Assembly (NCBI RefSeq): GCF_004804315.1
Contig: NZ_SRXX01000022.1
Span: 1 to 47,174, forward strand
Direction of reading: 5' to 3'
Length of the DNA: 47,174 bases
From: Flagellimonas onchidii
Lineage (GTDB): Bacteria; Bacteroidota; Bacteroidia; Flavobacteriales; Flavobacteriaceae
This document shows, in pieces, positions 1 to 7,203 of the stretch; the stretch's first letter is position 1, and each line of letters begins with the position of its first letter. The notes below the pieces were generated by a model, which had not been told where the DNA came from, ran no database searches, and saw only the letters and a list, made by a program, of their open reading frames with translations. The translations under genes and the position numbers were made by a program.

Positions 1-62
1 GCCCCGCCCCCGATAAAGGACTGCTGTTGGAGGGGGATTGGAACTCTCAAAATGACTGTTGA
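1..62 (+). CDS. 3' end of a possible gene cut by the left window edge
   Basis: In frame 3 the sequence reads without a stop from the edge to a TGA at 60-62, giving a tail that ends in GLLLEGDWNSQNDC. It is followed by a strong bidirectional hairpin at 91-120, and the next gene converges on it, which is the layout expected for a gene end. Only 19 codons are visible, so no family can be assigned. A second open frame crosses the same bases but runs antisense into the next gene and looks like a chance frame. Confidence 0.35.
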   Translation, partial: PAPDKGLLLEGDWNSQNDC

Positions 63-90
63 TAAGTTTTTGTGTAGGGTACTAAAACGA

Positions 91-120
91 AAAAACCACG
101 ACCAAAAAGACCGTGGTTTT
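91..120. terminator. Bidirectional intrinsic terminator-like hairpin
   Basis: The arms AAAACCACG (92-100) and CGTGGTTTT (112-120) pair around an 11-nt loop. The arms end in A/T runs, so a U-tract follows the stem in either direction, best on the minus strand. It sits between a possible plus-strand gene ending at 62 and the minus-strand gene ending at 191, and would serve both. Confidence 0.65.
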
Positions 121-137
121 CTCCTCGAATTTTATGT

Positions 138-169
138 CCGCTACAAAGTCGGGAGACTTTGCAGAGCGG
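138..169. repeat. Two-part hairpin downstream of the RHS/immunity pair
   Basis: The outer arms CCGCT (138-142) and AGCGG (165-169) enclose an inner stem CAAAGTC (144-150) / GACTTTG (155-161) with a GGGA loop. It lies 22 bp past the stop of the immunity-position gene. It could be a terminator stem, but no U-tract follows, and its compact form looks like an interspersed palindromic repeat. Copy number elsewhere in the genome is unknown. Confidence 0.4.
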
Positions 170-190
170 TTAAGAAATATATCTGCAAAA

Positions 191-949
191 CTAAATTTCT
201 ATTCTCAATGTTTCAAAGATTCCTCGCAAACCGATGATTCTGGTCTCATTATCATACATATAATTTAAAAACCATCGAGTAATATCAATTTCCTTCATTG
301 ATTCTTTGTTTATTAGAAGAGGCTCCCAATATTCTTTATCACTAGCTTTTTTAATTTCCCAGTACACATTGGAATCCAGATTATCAATCAATGTGTTTCC
401 AAGATAAGCTAAGAGTTGTAATTTATTCTTCTCCAAAAAGGCGTCTTTATCGGACAGGGTTTCAAAATATTCGTCAAATACATCTAAAGAATCAACTGTG
501 TAATTCAGTTTCAAACCAGTTACAGTTTCTAAGCTCTCCTTTGAATCATCAAGAATGGTTACAAATTCTTTTCCTAAATAATTGAAATCCTCTATTGGAT
601 CGTAACTCCTATTAGGCGAGTAATTATCTGAAATCTTGATAATATCTTCAAGATTTTTAAAAAGAGAGTAGAACCCTCCTTCCAGGGCAATACATTCATC
701 TATTCCTTCAAGTTCATAAATCCAAAGGTCTTCTTCTGGTGAGCTTAAGCTGTCAACAGCAATGAAATGATGATTCTCCTTTAGTCTGGACACTTCACTG
801 GAATCAATAGACCAAAATTCAATTTTTTCATTCGGACTGTTCAATCTAATTTCCTGTGAATTTCTTTCTTTAATGTTTTCAATCAAACCTTGAGCCATAG
901 TTAGATTTTGAATCGTTGTAAGGACTATTAAACCTAGATAAAATTTCAT
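191..949 (-). CDS. Exported protein of unknown function in the immunity-gene position
   Basis: The 252-residue product begins with a hydrophobic segment of about 19 residues ending in TMAQG, a likely Sec signal peptide with cleavage after the AQ region. The mature part is acidic and rich in Leu, Ile and Asp/Glu, with no motif I recognise. The start codon lies 2 bp after the stop of the upstream RHS toxin fragment, so the two are translationally linked, which is the usual place for a cognate immunity gene. The puzzle is location: the upstream toxin looks like a nuclease, which would act in the cytoplasm, whereas this product looks exported. It may instead be an unrelated periplasmic protein, or bind the toxin before it leaves the cell envelope. 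Function is unassigned. Confidence 0.75.
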   Translation of the reverse strand: MKFYLGLIVLTTIQNLTMAQGLIENIKERNSQEIRLNSPNEKIEFWSIDSSEVSRLKENHHFIAVDSLSSPEEDLWIYELEGIDECIALEGGFYSLFKNLEDIIKISDNYSPNRSYDPIEDFNYLGKEFVTILDDSKESLETVTGLKLNYTVDSLDVFDEYFETLSDKDAFLEKNKLQLLAYLGNTLIDNLDSNVYWEIKKASDKEYWEPLLINKESMKEIDITRWFLNYMYDNETRIIGLRGIFETLRIEI

Positions 950-951
950 GA

Positions 952-1968
952 TTAATCAATTATTACGTCTTTAGGTGTGCCTATAATCCTATCGCCTCGA
1001 CTTCTATCATTGTTTTTGTCTTTGGTAGCTTTTTGAATAACTTCTGGATTCAAGCTTTCACCCTTCGAAAGTCTGATTTTTCCTTGAAAATCTCCAAGAG
1101 TATCATCTCCGTCTTCCTTAAATTCTAAGTTGTGCCTTATGAGCAACACACCTTTTTCAGTTGCATATTCAATCAGTTTTTCATCGATAACAGCATCTGA
1201 TGGTACAATGATTGCTAAAACTGCAGCACCATACTCTGTTGCTTTTGCTTTAACTTCGGTTACTTTGCGGTTAAACATGCTTCCTTCACGCTTGGTCGCT
1301 GTATTTACATTAGCAAGTGCATCAATCTGTTTCTTAAACTGCCACGGATTAAATTTTTGTTCAAACAGAACATTCTTTGTGAACTTGGCTTCAAAGAATA
1401 AAGCATCTTCAAAATCCAAAGCATATTCCACTTGATTAAACACACCGAACAGCTTTTCATCTGATATTTGATTAAAACGAGTGGCCTCAATAGCGTCAGG
1501 TACGGTAAATTGATTGTTGAATTTATATGGGAATATACGTTTGGTATTGGCTTTCAAACCAAGTATGTTCAGCACATTTTTTTCGAATACTTTGCCTAAA
1601 GTGGTATTAAATCTTCTTCTGTAATCATCTCTTGATTCGTTAGGCCTTTGTCTGATTTCGAAACCATTTGCATAAACCAATTTGATAAACATTTGACGAG
1701 TAACTCCTGTCCAACCAGTAAGTGGGGGTTCGGGGTTTCCTCCGTATTTATCAATCAACATGATTGGATTGTTGGCAGCATATGAGTATGGAGATAATGA
1801 AGGATATTCACCTTCCATCGGGTCAATCGATGAAAATCTTCCGATCCGTGGATCATATACCCTAAACCCATAATCATATTGTAGCCCCTCTCCTTTTATC
1901 TCATCATCTTTCTCCTTTCCATTAAATCCATAGCGGTACTCTTGGGAGTCGAAGTTTCTCCCGGGCAT
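952..1968 (-). CDS. 5'-truncated RHS-repeat protein with a PD-(D/E)XK nuclease-like C-terminal toxin domain
   Basis: Residues 10-75 are the RHS-repeat-associated core end (YRYGFNGKEKDDE, then YDYGFRVYDPRIGRFSSIDP and the SPYSYAANNP motif), which marks where the conserved shell stops and the variable toxin begins. Residues 100-285 carry a PD-(D/E)XK signature: a helix with E129, then P157-D158, then E193-A-K195, then Q210/Q214 in the next helix, and a following hydrophobic strand. This is read from motifs, not from a database match. RHS family proteins are normally far over 1000 residues; here the RHS reading frame can be followed upstream only through PFGSP before an in-frame TGA at 1996-1998, so the shell and secretion part are missing. 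It is either an orphan RHS-CT cassette or a decaying remnant. The start at 1968 is the first ATG after that stop. Confidence 0.75.
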   Translation of the reverse strand: MPGRNFDSQEYRYGFNGKEKDDEIKGEGLQYDYGFRVYDPRIGRFSSIDPMEGEYPSLSPYSYAANNPIMLIDKYGGNPEPPLTGWTGVTRQMFIKLVYANGFEIRQRPNESRDDYRRRFNTTLGKVFEKNVLNILGLKANTKRIFPYKFNNQFTVPDAIEATRFNQISDEKLFGVFNQVEYALDFEDALFFEAKFTKNVLFEQKFNPWQFKKQIDALANVNTATKREGSMFNRKVTEVKAKATEYGAAVLAIIVPSDAVIDEKLIEYATEKGVLLIRHNLEFKEDGDDTLGDFQGKIRLSKGESLNPEVIQKATKDKNNDRSRGDRIIGTPKDVIID

Positions 1969-2081
1969 AGGAGAACCAAAAGGGTTTTCTTTGGTTCAGA
2001 AGCGGAAGCACTAAAGGAAGGTTATCGCCCTTGCGGGCATTGTCTCCGAACAAAATATACAACTTGGAAGAACAATAAGGC

Positions 2082-2089
2082 TATATTTG
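2082..2089 (+). promoter_or_regulatory. Bacteroidota -7 element before the GNAT gene
   Basis: TATATTTG matches the TAnnTTTG consensus exactly and lies 19 bp before the ATG at 2109. A TTG at 2064-2066 is suitably placed for the -33 region. Confidence 0.55.
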
Positions 2090-2108
2090 GAGATTAAAAT
2101 CAATCTGT

Positions 2109-2708
2109 ATGCAAACTTGGCTGAACCCTATTGTATTGGAAGGAACCTTGGTTAAATTAATTCCTTTGGAAATGTCCCATATTCCTGCTTTGCTCGAAGC
2201 GGCTTCGGATGGTAAGCTGTGGGAGTTATGGTACACTTCCGTTCCTTCGGCGGATACCGTGGAGCGCTATGTACAGGCAGTTTTAGATGAGCAAAAAGCC
2301 GATTTGGCCCTTCCTTTTGCCATTGTTGAAAAAGCAACCGGCGATATCGTTGGATCTACAAGATACCTGAATGCAGACTCCCGAAACAAACGTGTTGAGA
2401 TTGGCGCCACCTGGTATGCCAAACGCACCCAACGGACTGGAATCAATACGGAGTGTAAATATCTTTTGCTAACCCATGCTTTTGAAACATTGAACACCAT
2501 TGCGGTGGAGTTTAGAACCCACTTTCATAACCATCCTTCTAGAAATGCAATCTTGCGACTGGGAGCCAAGCAAGAGGGAATTATCCGAAATCACCGAATT
2601 GATCACAATGGACTTATAAGGGATACCGTAATTTTTTCCATTTTGGACAACGAATGGCCCGTGGTTAAAAAGTCGCTGGAGTTTAAAATGCAAAAGAAGT
2701 ATTCGTAG
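2109..2708 (+). CDS. GNAT family N-acetyltransferase, RimJ/RimL-like
   Basis: The 199-residue protein fits the Acetyltransf_3 branch of GNAT, which moves an acetyl group from acetyl-CoA to an amine, often a protein N-terminus or a small molecule. Visible features are the opening EGTLVKLIPLEMSHIPAL, the central strand FAIVEKATGDIVGSTRYLN, the EIGATWY strand before the CoA loop, and the C-terminal NHPSRNAILRLGAKQEGIIR segment typical of the family. The CoA loop TQRTGIN departs from the usual Q/R-x-x-G-x-G/A, with TGIN at its end, as is common in this branch. It stands alone with its own promoter and converges on the glycerate kinase gene 13 bp away. The substrate cannot be told from sequence. 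Confidence 0.85.
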   Translation: MQTWLNPIVLEGTLVKLIPLEMSHIPALLEAASDGKLWELWYTSVPSADTVERYVQAVLDEQKADLALPFAIVEKATGDIVGSTRYLNADSRNKRVEIGATWYAKRTQRTGINTECKYLLLTHAFETLNTIAVEFRTHFHNHPSRNAILRLGAKQEGIIRNHRIDHNGLIRDTVIFSILDNEWPVVKKSLEFKMQKKYS

Positions 2709-2721
2709 GGTTTTCAAACCA

Positions 2722-3858
2722 TCACTTCCGTGCTTGATTTAAAAGCTTGGCAAAGTTGTAGCTAGCCTGTTCCAAATTTTCAACGCTTTTTCTTTTTGCA
2801 TCTTCCAAAGTGCCTATTCCATTTAAAATGGAAGTGACATAATGCAATCCCATAGTCTCCAACTCCTCCATAGATACCGCCACCGAGCCGCAAAGGGTAG
2901 CCACCGGAATGTTCTTTGCTTTTGCGGATTGCATCACCCCGTCAATGGTTTTTCCGGAGAGTGTTTGCCCATCCAATTGCCCCTCACCGGTGATGATCCA
3001 ATCTGCACCATCAATGGCATTGTCAAAATCGGCCATACTCTTAACCAAATCTATGCCCGAAATCAATTCAGCATCCAGAAATACTTTTGTTCCTGCACCT
3101 ATTCCCCCAGCAGCTCCAGCGCCAGGGATTTGCTGTACATCAACCCCAAATTGTTGTTGAACCACCTTGGCAAAACTCTGGAGGCCCTCATCCAAAAAAA
3201 CAACATCTTCGGGAGAAGCTCCTTTTTGGGGAGCATAGACGTAGGCCGCCCCTTCTTTACCATATAAAGGATTGTTTACGTCACAGGCTACCTTGATTTG
3301 AATATTTTTAAGCCCTGGAAGTACGTTTGAAACATCGATCTTCGACACTTTTACAAGGTTTTCACCAATAGGAGTAAGTTGGTTTCCTTCCTCATCTAAA
3401 AATTGATACCCCAAAGCTTTTGCCATTCCCATTCCTGCATCGTTTGTTGCGCTTCCACCAATACCTAATACTATTTCTTTGGCACCTTGTTTTATGGCAT
3501 GCGCAATCAGTTGCCCCATTCCGTATGATGTGGTTAGCATACAATTCAGTTCATCTTTTTCCAATAGTTTATAACCCGAAGCTTCAGACATTTCAACAAA
3601 TGCAGTCTCTTTTCCTTTTGAAATAAGATACCCTGATTCGACATCTCTAAAAAGAGGGTCTTGGACCGATACACTAACTTTGGATACTTTTAAATAGTAT
3701 TTGACCACTTCCATGGTTCCATCACCTCCGTCAGCAAGAGGCATATGTACAATTTCGGCATTGGGAAACACTCTTCTTATCCCTCTTTCCACAATCTCAC
3801 AAAACTGCTGCCCGGTCAACGAACCTTTATATTTATCTGGAGCTAAAATGAACTTCAT
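2722..3858 (-). CDS. Glycerate kinase (GlxK/GarK family)
   Basis: This 378-residue enzyme phosphorylates D-glycerate with ATP; members of this family mostly make 2-phosphoglycerate. Full family length is present. Diagnostic stretches are the N-terminal LAPDKYKGSLT, the MPLADGGDGTMEVV segment, the glycine-rich GIGGSATNDAGMGMAKALG, the GAGAAGGIGAG loop and the late ITGEGQLDGQTLSGK motif. The ATG at 3858 is the only sensible start because the N-terminal strand begins at residue 2. No other glycerate or glyoxylate genes lie beside it, so its metabolic setting here is unclear. It is divergent from the SIMPL gene, with a 131-bp shared upstream region. Confidence 0.93.
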   Translation of the reverse strand: MKFILAPDKYKGSLTGQQFCEIVERGIRRVFPNAEIVHMPLADGGDGTMEVVKYYLKVSKVSVSVQDPLFRDVESGYLISKGKETAFVEMSEASGYKLLEKDELNCMLTTSYGMGQLIAHAIKQGAKEIVLGIGGSATNDAGMGMAKALGYQFLDEEGNQLTPIGENLVKVSKIDVSNVLPGLKNIQIKVACDVNNPLYGKEGAAYVYAPQKGASPEDVVFLDEGLQSFAKVVQQQFGVDVQQIPGAGAAGGIGAGTKVFLDAELISGIDLVKSMADFDNAIDGADWIITGEGQLDGQTLSGKTIDGVMQSAKAKNIPVATLCGSVAVSMEELETMGLHYVTSILNGIGTLEDAKRKSVENLEQASYNFAKLLNQARK

Positions 3859-3989
3859 ACAACTAAAAGTAAGACTTCTTTTTTATTTTAAAATCGATAA
3901 CCACACCTCTCTCTTTTACTGCAAATTTTAAAACGGCATATGTTTTGCTCCCCTTCTCAAAGTATTTACCTTTAAATAAAATTCTTATC

Positions 3990-4691
3990 ATGAAAAAAAC
4001 ATTAACCATTTTACTATTCATCAGCTTTGTTATGAGTTCTATTGCCCAAACCAAAAACTTTTTGGACATCCCTTATCTAGAAACCTCAGCCAGAGTGGAC
4101 ACCTTGGTCACTCCTGATAAAATCTATTTGAACATCACTATTCAAGAGAAAGATTCGAAAGGAAAAAAATCAGTTGAGGAACAAGAAAACAAAATGGCGC
4201 AAAGTCTGCGTTCGTTGGGAATAGATTTGGACAAACAATTGGTCATCAAAGATTTGAGCAGCAATTTTAAAAAGTACTTCCTGAGACAAAAAGAAGTCCT
4301 CAAAAGCAAGCAATATTCCCTTTTGGTGTATTCAGGGAAAAAAGCAGGTGAGGTAATGGTCGCTCTAGAGAAATTGGATATTGCCAACACTTATCTTGAA
4401 AAGACCGAATATTCCAAAATGGATGAGCTTGAACTGGAATTAAAGTCCAGGGCCATAAAGAAGGCAAAGAAAAAAGCAGAGGCACTCACGGCCCCCCTTG
4501 GGCAAAAAGTAGGTGCAGCCATTCATATTTTAGATACATCAACACCTTATTATCCCAGATATAATCAAGCTCCCAGAATGGAAATGAAAGCGATGTCAAT
4601 GGATATGGCCGAAGCGGAACCTTTGGATATCGATTTTGAGAAGATAAAAGTGGAGACCTCTGTTAACGTAAAGTTTAGGATAACGGAATAG
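3990..4691 (+). CDS. SIMPL (DUF541) domain exported protein
   Basis: The protein starts at 3990 with MKKTLTILLFISFVMSSIAQ, a clear Sec signal peptide; an upstream in-frame ATG at 3945 would bury it behind 15 residues and is less likely. The mature part, with YLETSARVDTLVTPDKIYLNITIQEKDSKGKK and a late GQKVGAAIHI segment, matches the SIMPL/DUF541 family, periplasmic or surface proteins (for example YggE) linked loosely to oxidative stress. Total length of 233 residues is normal. A TACCTTTA box at 3967-3974, one mismatch from the -7 consensus, lies 15 bp upstream of the start. It converges on the TetR gene with a gap of only 1 bp. Confidence 0.85.
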   Translation: MKKTLTILLFISFVMSSIAQTKNFLDIPYLETSARVDTLVTPDKIYLNITIQEKDSKGKKSVEEQENKMAQSLRSLGIDLDKQLVIKDLSSNFKKYFLRQKEVLKSKQYSLLVYSGKKAGEVMVALEKLDIANTYLEKTEYSKMDELELELKSRAIKKAKKKAEALTAPLGQKVGAAIHILDTSTPYYPRYNQAPRMEMKAMSMDMAEAEPLDIDFEKIKVETSVNVKFRITE

Positions 4692-4692
4692 T

Positions 4693-5274
4693 CTAGCCTA
4701 GTATAGAAAGTGCAGTATTGGCCATTTTATCAAGTTTATTTGGATTAGGGTCTACTTTTGCGACAACCCGAAAGCCATTATAAAAAGTAAAAAGCATAGA
4801 TGCTGCACCTTCTGCATCCAGAGATGTTGAAAACTCACCAGTTTCAATTCCTTTTTGGATATAATCGGCAAATAGGGTTTCAATATTGGCTTTGTTTTCC
4901 AGCAGCACTTGAAGCAATGCCTTATCTCCTGGGATAAGCTCGGTTGTTGTGTTCACTACAAAACATCCTTTTCTGCAAGAATCTTGAACGGATTCCTCAA
5001 TGGACTTACTAAAAAGTTTTTGGAATCCTGACTTAACACTTTTCTCACTTTCAAAAACTGCTGCCAACATATCTGCGGAAGTGGTCCTATAATGTTCAAA
5101 TGCCCTATTGAACAATTGTTCCTTGCCGCCAAAAGTATCATAAAGACTGGCTCGATTGATTTCCAAATAGGAAACCAAATCTTGCATTGAAGTGGCATGG
5201 AACCCCTTTTCCCAAAAGAGCTCCATTGCCTTAATCAATATTTCTTTTTCATTAAACTGTTTTGTTCTGGGCAT
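4693..5274 (-). CDS. TetR/AcrR family transcriptional repressor
   Basis: The 193-residue protein has the TetR N-terminal helix-turn-helix (residues 8-50: KEILIKAMELFWEKGFHATSMQDL, then INRASLYDTFGGKEQLF) and an all-alpha ligand-binding C-terminal part. The C-terminal RKGCFVVNTTTEL stretch, with a cysteine, is typical of the YxaF/AcuR-type branch that often controls an adjacent oxidoreductase. It lies downstream of an SDR gene on the same strand (38 bp gap). A 20-bp palindrome sits 3 bp before its start codon and two related ones sit in the SDR promoter, so auto-repression plus control of the SDR gene is the simplest model (inference). The ligand is unknown. Confidence 0.9.
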   Translation of the reverse strand: MPRTKQFNEKEILIKAMELFWEKGFHATSMQDLVSYLEINRASLYDTFGGKEQLFNRAFEHYRTTSADMLAAVFESEKSVKSGFQKLFSKSIEESVQDSCRKGCFVVNTTTELIPGDKALLQVLLENKANIETLFADYIQKGIETGEFSTSLDAEGAASMLFTFYNGFRVVAKVDPNPNKLDKMANTALSILG

Positions 5275-5277
5275 TAT

Positions 5278-5297
5278 TTTGGAATAATTGTTCCAAA
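5278..5297. promoter_or_regulatory. Candidate TetR operator O1
   Basis: TTTGGAATAATTGTTCCAAA is a 20-bp palindrome with 9 of 10 arm positions matching. It lies between the SDR stop and the TetR start codon, and matches two copies upstream of the SDR gene (6092-6111 and 6126-6145). Confidence 0.65.
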
Positions 5298-5312
5298 TTT
5301 ATTCAAAAAAAA

Positions 5313-6062
5313 TTACACCTGTGCCAACCCTCCATCCACAGGAATCTCTGCACCAGTTATGTAACTGCCGTCAGAAGAAGCTAAGAAAAGTGCTGTTGAC
5401 GCTATCTCCTCAGCAGTTCCAAATCTTCCTAACGAAACCATGGATGGAAGACCGGATGCCATTTGATCCACATTCTCTTGAGGAACATTATGTTTCCCAT
5501 AAATAGGAGTATCAATAGGTCCTGGTGCGATGGCGTTCACTCGAATACCTTTTGGTCCAAATTCCGCCGCCAGTGTTCTGGTCAATGATCGTAGTGCAGC
5601 CTTGCTTGAGGCATATGCCGCCATTCCAGCAAAACCTTTGACATTGACAATCGATGTATTGAAAATAATGCTTGCGCCTTCATTCAAATATTCGGATGCT
5701 GTCTTCACGGTAAACAATGGACCTTTGACATTAATGTCATAAACTTCATCATAAATCTCCTCGGTAAGTTCATTGATTCCTTCCAAACGAAACACTCCTG
5801 CGTTAAGAAACAAAACATCAATGTTCCCAAAGGCTTCTATAGTCTTTTCCACCAAGGCTTGACTATCCTTGATGCTTGAGGCTTCAGCCTTTATCAAAAG
5901 ATATTCACCTGAAAGTTCGTCCTTTAATGTGTCTAATTTTTCTTGACTTCTTCCAGTCAATACTACTTTTGCTCCTTCTTCTAGGTACTTTTTTGCAGTT
6001 GCTAGGCCTATTCCACTTGTTGCTCCTGTAACTATGGCTACTTTGCCTTCCAATTTGTTCAT
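5313..6062 (-). CDS. SDR family NAD(P)-dependent oxidoreductase
   Basis: The 249-residue product is a classical short-chain dehydrogenase. It shows the cofactor motif TGATSGIG (12-19), LNAG in the fourth strand region, the catalytic serine in NTSIVN, the YASSK catalytic pair, and the C-terminal ITGAEIPVDGGLAQV segment. Arg in VVLTGRSQEK after the second strand suggests NADP(H) preference, a common but not strict rule. The closest textbook types are glucose-1-dehydrogenase or 3-oxoacyl-ACP-reductase-like enzymes, but the substrate is not predictable. It is transcribed from a -7 element at 6113-6120 (minus strand) flanked by two TetR-type palindromes, so it is probably inducible, perhaps by an electrophile or xenobiotic. 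Confidence 0.92.
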   Translation of the reverse strand: MNKLEGKVAIVTGATSGIGLATAKKYLEEGAKVVLTGRSQEKLDTLKDELSGEYLLIKAEASSIKDSQALVEKTIEAFGNIDVLFLNAGVFRLEGINELTEEIYDEVYDINVKGPLFTVKTASEYLNEGASIIFNTSIVNVKGFAGMAAYASSKAALRSLTRTLAAEFGPKGIRVNAIAPGPIDTPIYGKHNVPQENVDQMASGLPSMVSLGRFGTAEEIASTALFLASSDGSYITGAEIPVDGGLAQV

Positions 6063-6091
6063 TTTGATGCGATTTTTGATTTTTATTTCAT

Positions 6092-6145
6092 TTTAGAACA
6101 TTCATTCCAAAACAAACATATTAAATATGGAACAATCGTTCCAAA
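6092..6145 (-). promoter_or_regulatory. SDR promoter with two candidate TetR operators (O2, O3)
   Basis: On the minus strand TATGTTTG (6120 to 6113) matches the TAnnTTTG -7 consensus exactly. One 20-bp palindrome, TTTAGAACATTCATTCCAAA (6092-6111), lies just downstream of it over the expected start site. A second, TATGGAACAATCGTTCCAAA (6126-6145), covers the -33 region. Centres are 34 bp apart. Both share the half-site TTTGGAAC with the palindrome before the tetR gene. Confidence 0.65.
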
Positions 6146-6252
6146 TAAAAATATGGATTTAACATTTGTTTATAGTTTTTGGTCGAAAACATGCATGAAT
6201 CTCAAGGTCTTATCAAAAAGCACGATATTGTAGTATCCTAAATCGAAAAACT

Positions 6253-6606
6253 ATGTTAGAGAAACAATGTTTGGAATGTGGTGAGAAACTATTGGGCAGG
6301 ATCGACAAAAAATACTGCTCCGATCATTGCAGGAATGCCTACAACAACAAGTTGAACAAGGATAGTAAAAACCTTGTAAGGAACATCAACAATAGATTAC
6401 GCAAAAACTACAGAATCTTGGATAGCTTTCCTTTAAAGGACGGAAAGACCACAACCACCAAAATGAGATTGATCGACAAAGGGTTTGACTTTGAATACAT
6501 AACCAATCTTTACACCACAAAAAAAGGAAGTACTTACTACTTCCTTTATGATCTTGGGTATCTTCCCTTGGATAATGATCGTTACATGATCGTAAAAAGG
6601 GAATGA
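6253..6606 (+). CDS. Small zinc-ribbon protein
   Basis: The 117-residue protein starts with CLECGEKLLGRIDKKYCSDHC, a four-cysteine (CxxC ... CxxxC) zinc ribbon of the kind that begins many short flavobacterial proteins, followed by a basic segment (KLNKDSKNLVRNINNRLRKNYRIL) and a compact C-terminal part. The basic region suggests contact with nucleic acid, but this is a guess. It stands alone, convergent with the CBS gene (4-bp gap). No specific function is known to me. Confidence 0.75.
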   Translation: MLEKQCLECGEKLLGRIDKKYCSDHCRNAYNNKLNKDSKNLVRNINNRLRKNYRILDSFPLKDGKTTTTKMRLIDKGFDFEYITNLYTTKKGSTYYFLYDLGYLPLDNDRYMIVKRE

Positions 6607-6610
6607 CGCC

Positions 6611-7081
6611 TCATTTCCAATTTTGCGCACTTAACTTTAGTGCGGCAATTACAATATCTTTTCTGCTGATTTGTCCTACCAAAATGTCATTTTTCATAAC
6701 TGGAAGTCTACGTCTGTTATGTTTGTCGAAAACTCCCGCTGCATCAAAAATGCTCATATCGTGTGGAATAGTCTGCACATTTTTGGTCATAAAACGCTCT
6801 ACGCTTTTATCCAATATGGGTTGATTGAAATATCTACTTTCAGAAATTTGCTTCATGCAATCGGCTTCAGAAATAATTCCAACCAAAAACCCATTTTCAT
6901 CCATTACCGGTCCACCAGAAATGTGATGCTTGGCAAAAGCTTCCATCACTTCCAAAATAGATTGCTCTGGAGCAAAAGTCACCAATTTTCTGGTCATATA
7001 ATCCTCAACCAATATTGGGGCGTTATATTCTTTTTTGGAGGAATCCTTTGCTCGAACACCCTGAAAACTCTTGATTGCCAT
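6611..7081 (-). CDS. Protein with two CBS domains
   Basis: The 156 residues are almost entirely a CBS pair: the first covers about 25-80 (DYMTRKLVTFAPEQSILEVM, GGPVMDENGFLVGIISEADC) and the second about 93-150 (RFMTKNVQTIPHDMSIFDAA, RRLPVMKNDILVGQISRKDI). Stand-alone CBS pairs bind adenosyl ligands such as AMP or ATP and act as energy sensors; the partner is not shown by the neighbours. It is divergent from the M28 peptidase gene. Confidence 0.88.
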   Translation of the reverse strand: MAIKSFQGVRAKDSSKKEYNAPILVEDYMTRKLVTFAPEQSILEVMEAFAKHHISGGPVMDENGFLVGIISEADCMKQISESRYFNQPILDKSVERFMTKNVQTIPHDMSIFDAAGVFDKHNRRRLPVMKNDILVGQISRKDIVIAALKLSAQNWK

Positions 7082-7203
7082 AGTGTTGATTTTTTAAGGT
7101 TGAATATTAAATATAGGATTTTTCTTCGAAATATTTAAATTTTTAAGCCCAAATGCGCAAATCTTTCATAATTTCTTATTTTTATGTGCCAACTTAATAA
7201 ACC

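Noticed and set aside
57..65. TGTTGATAA, resembling a DnaA box
   Set aside because: It is a single copy with no cluster, no AT-rich unwinding region and no dnaA/dnaN nearby; chance is likely.
191..2100. A complete mobile element around the RHS cassette
   Set aside because: No transposase, integrase or clear terminal repeats are visible at either border.
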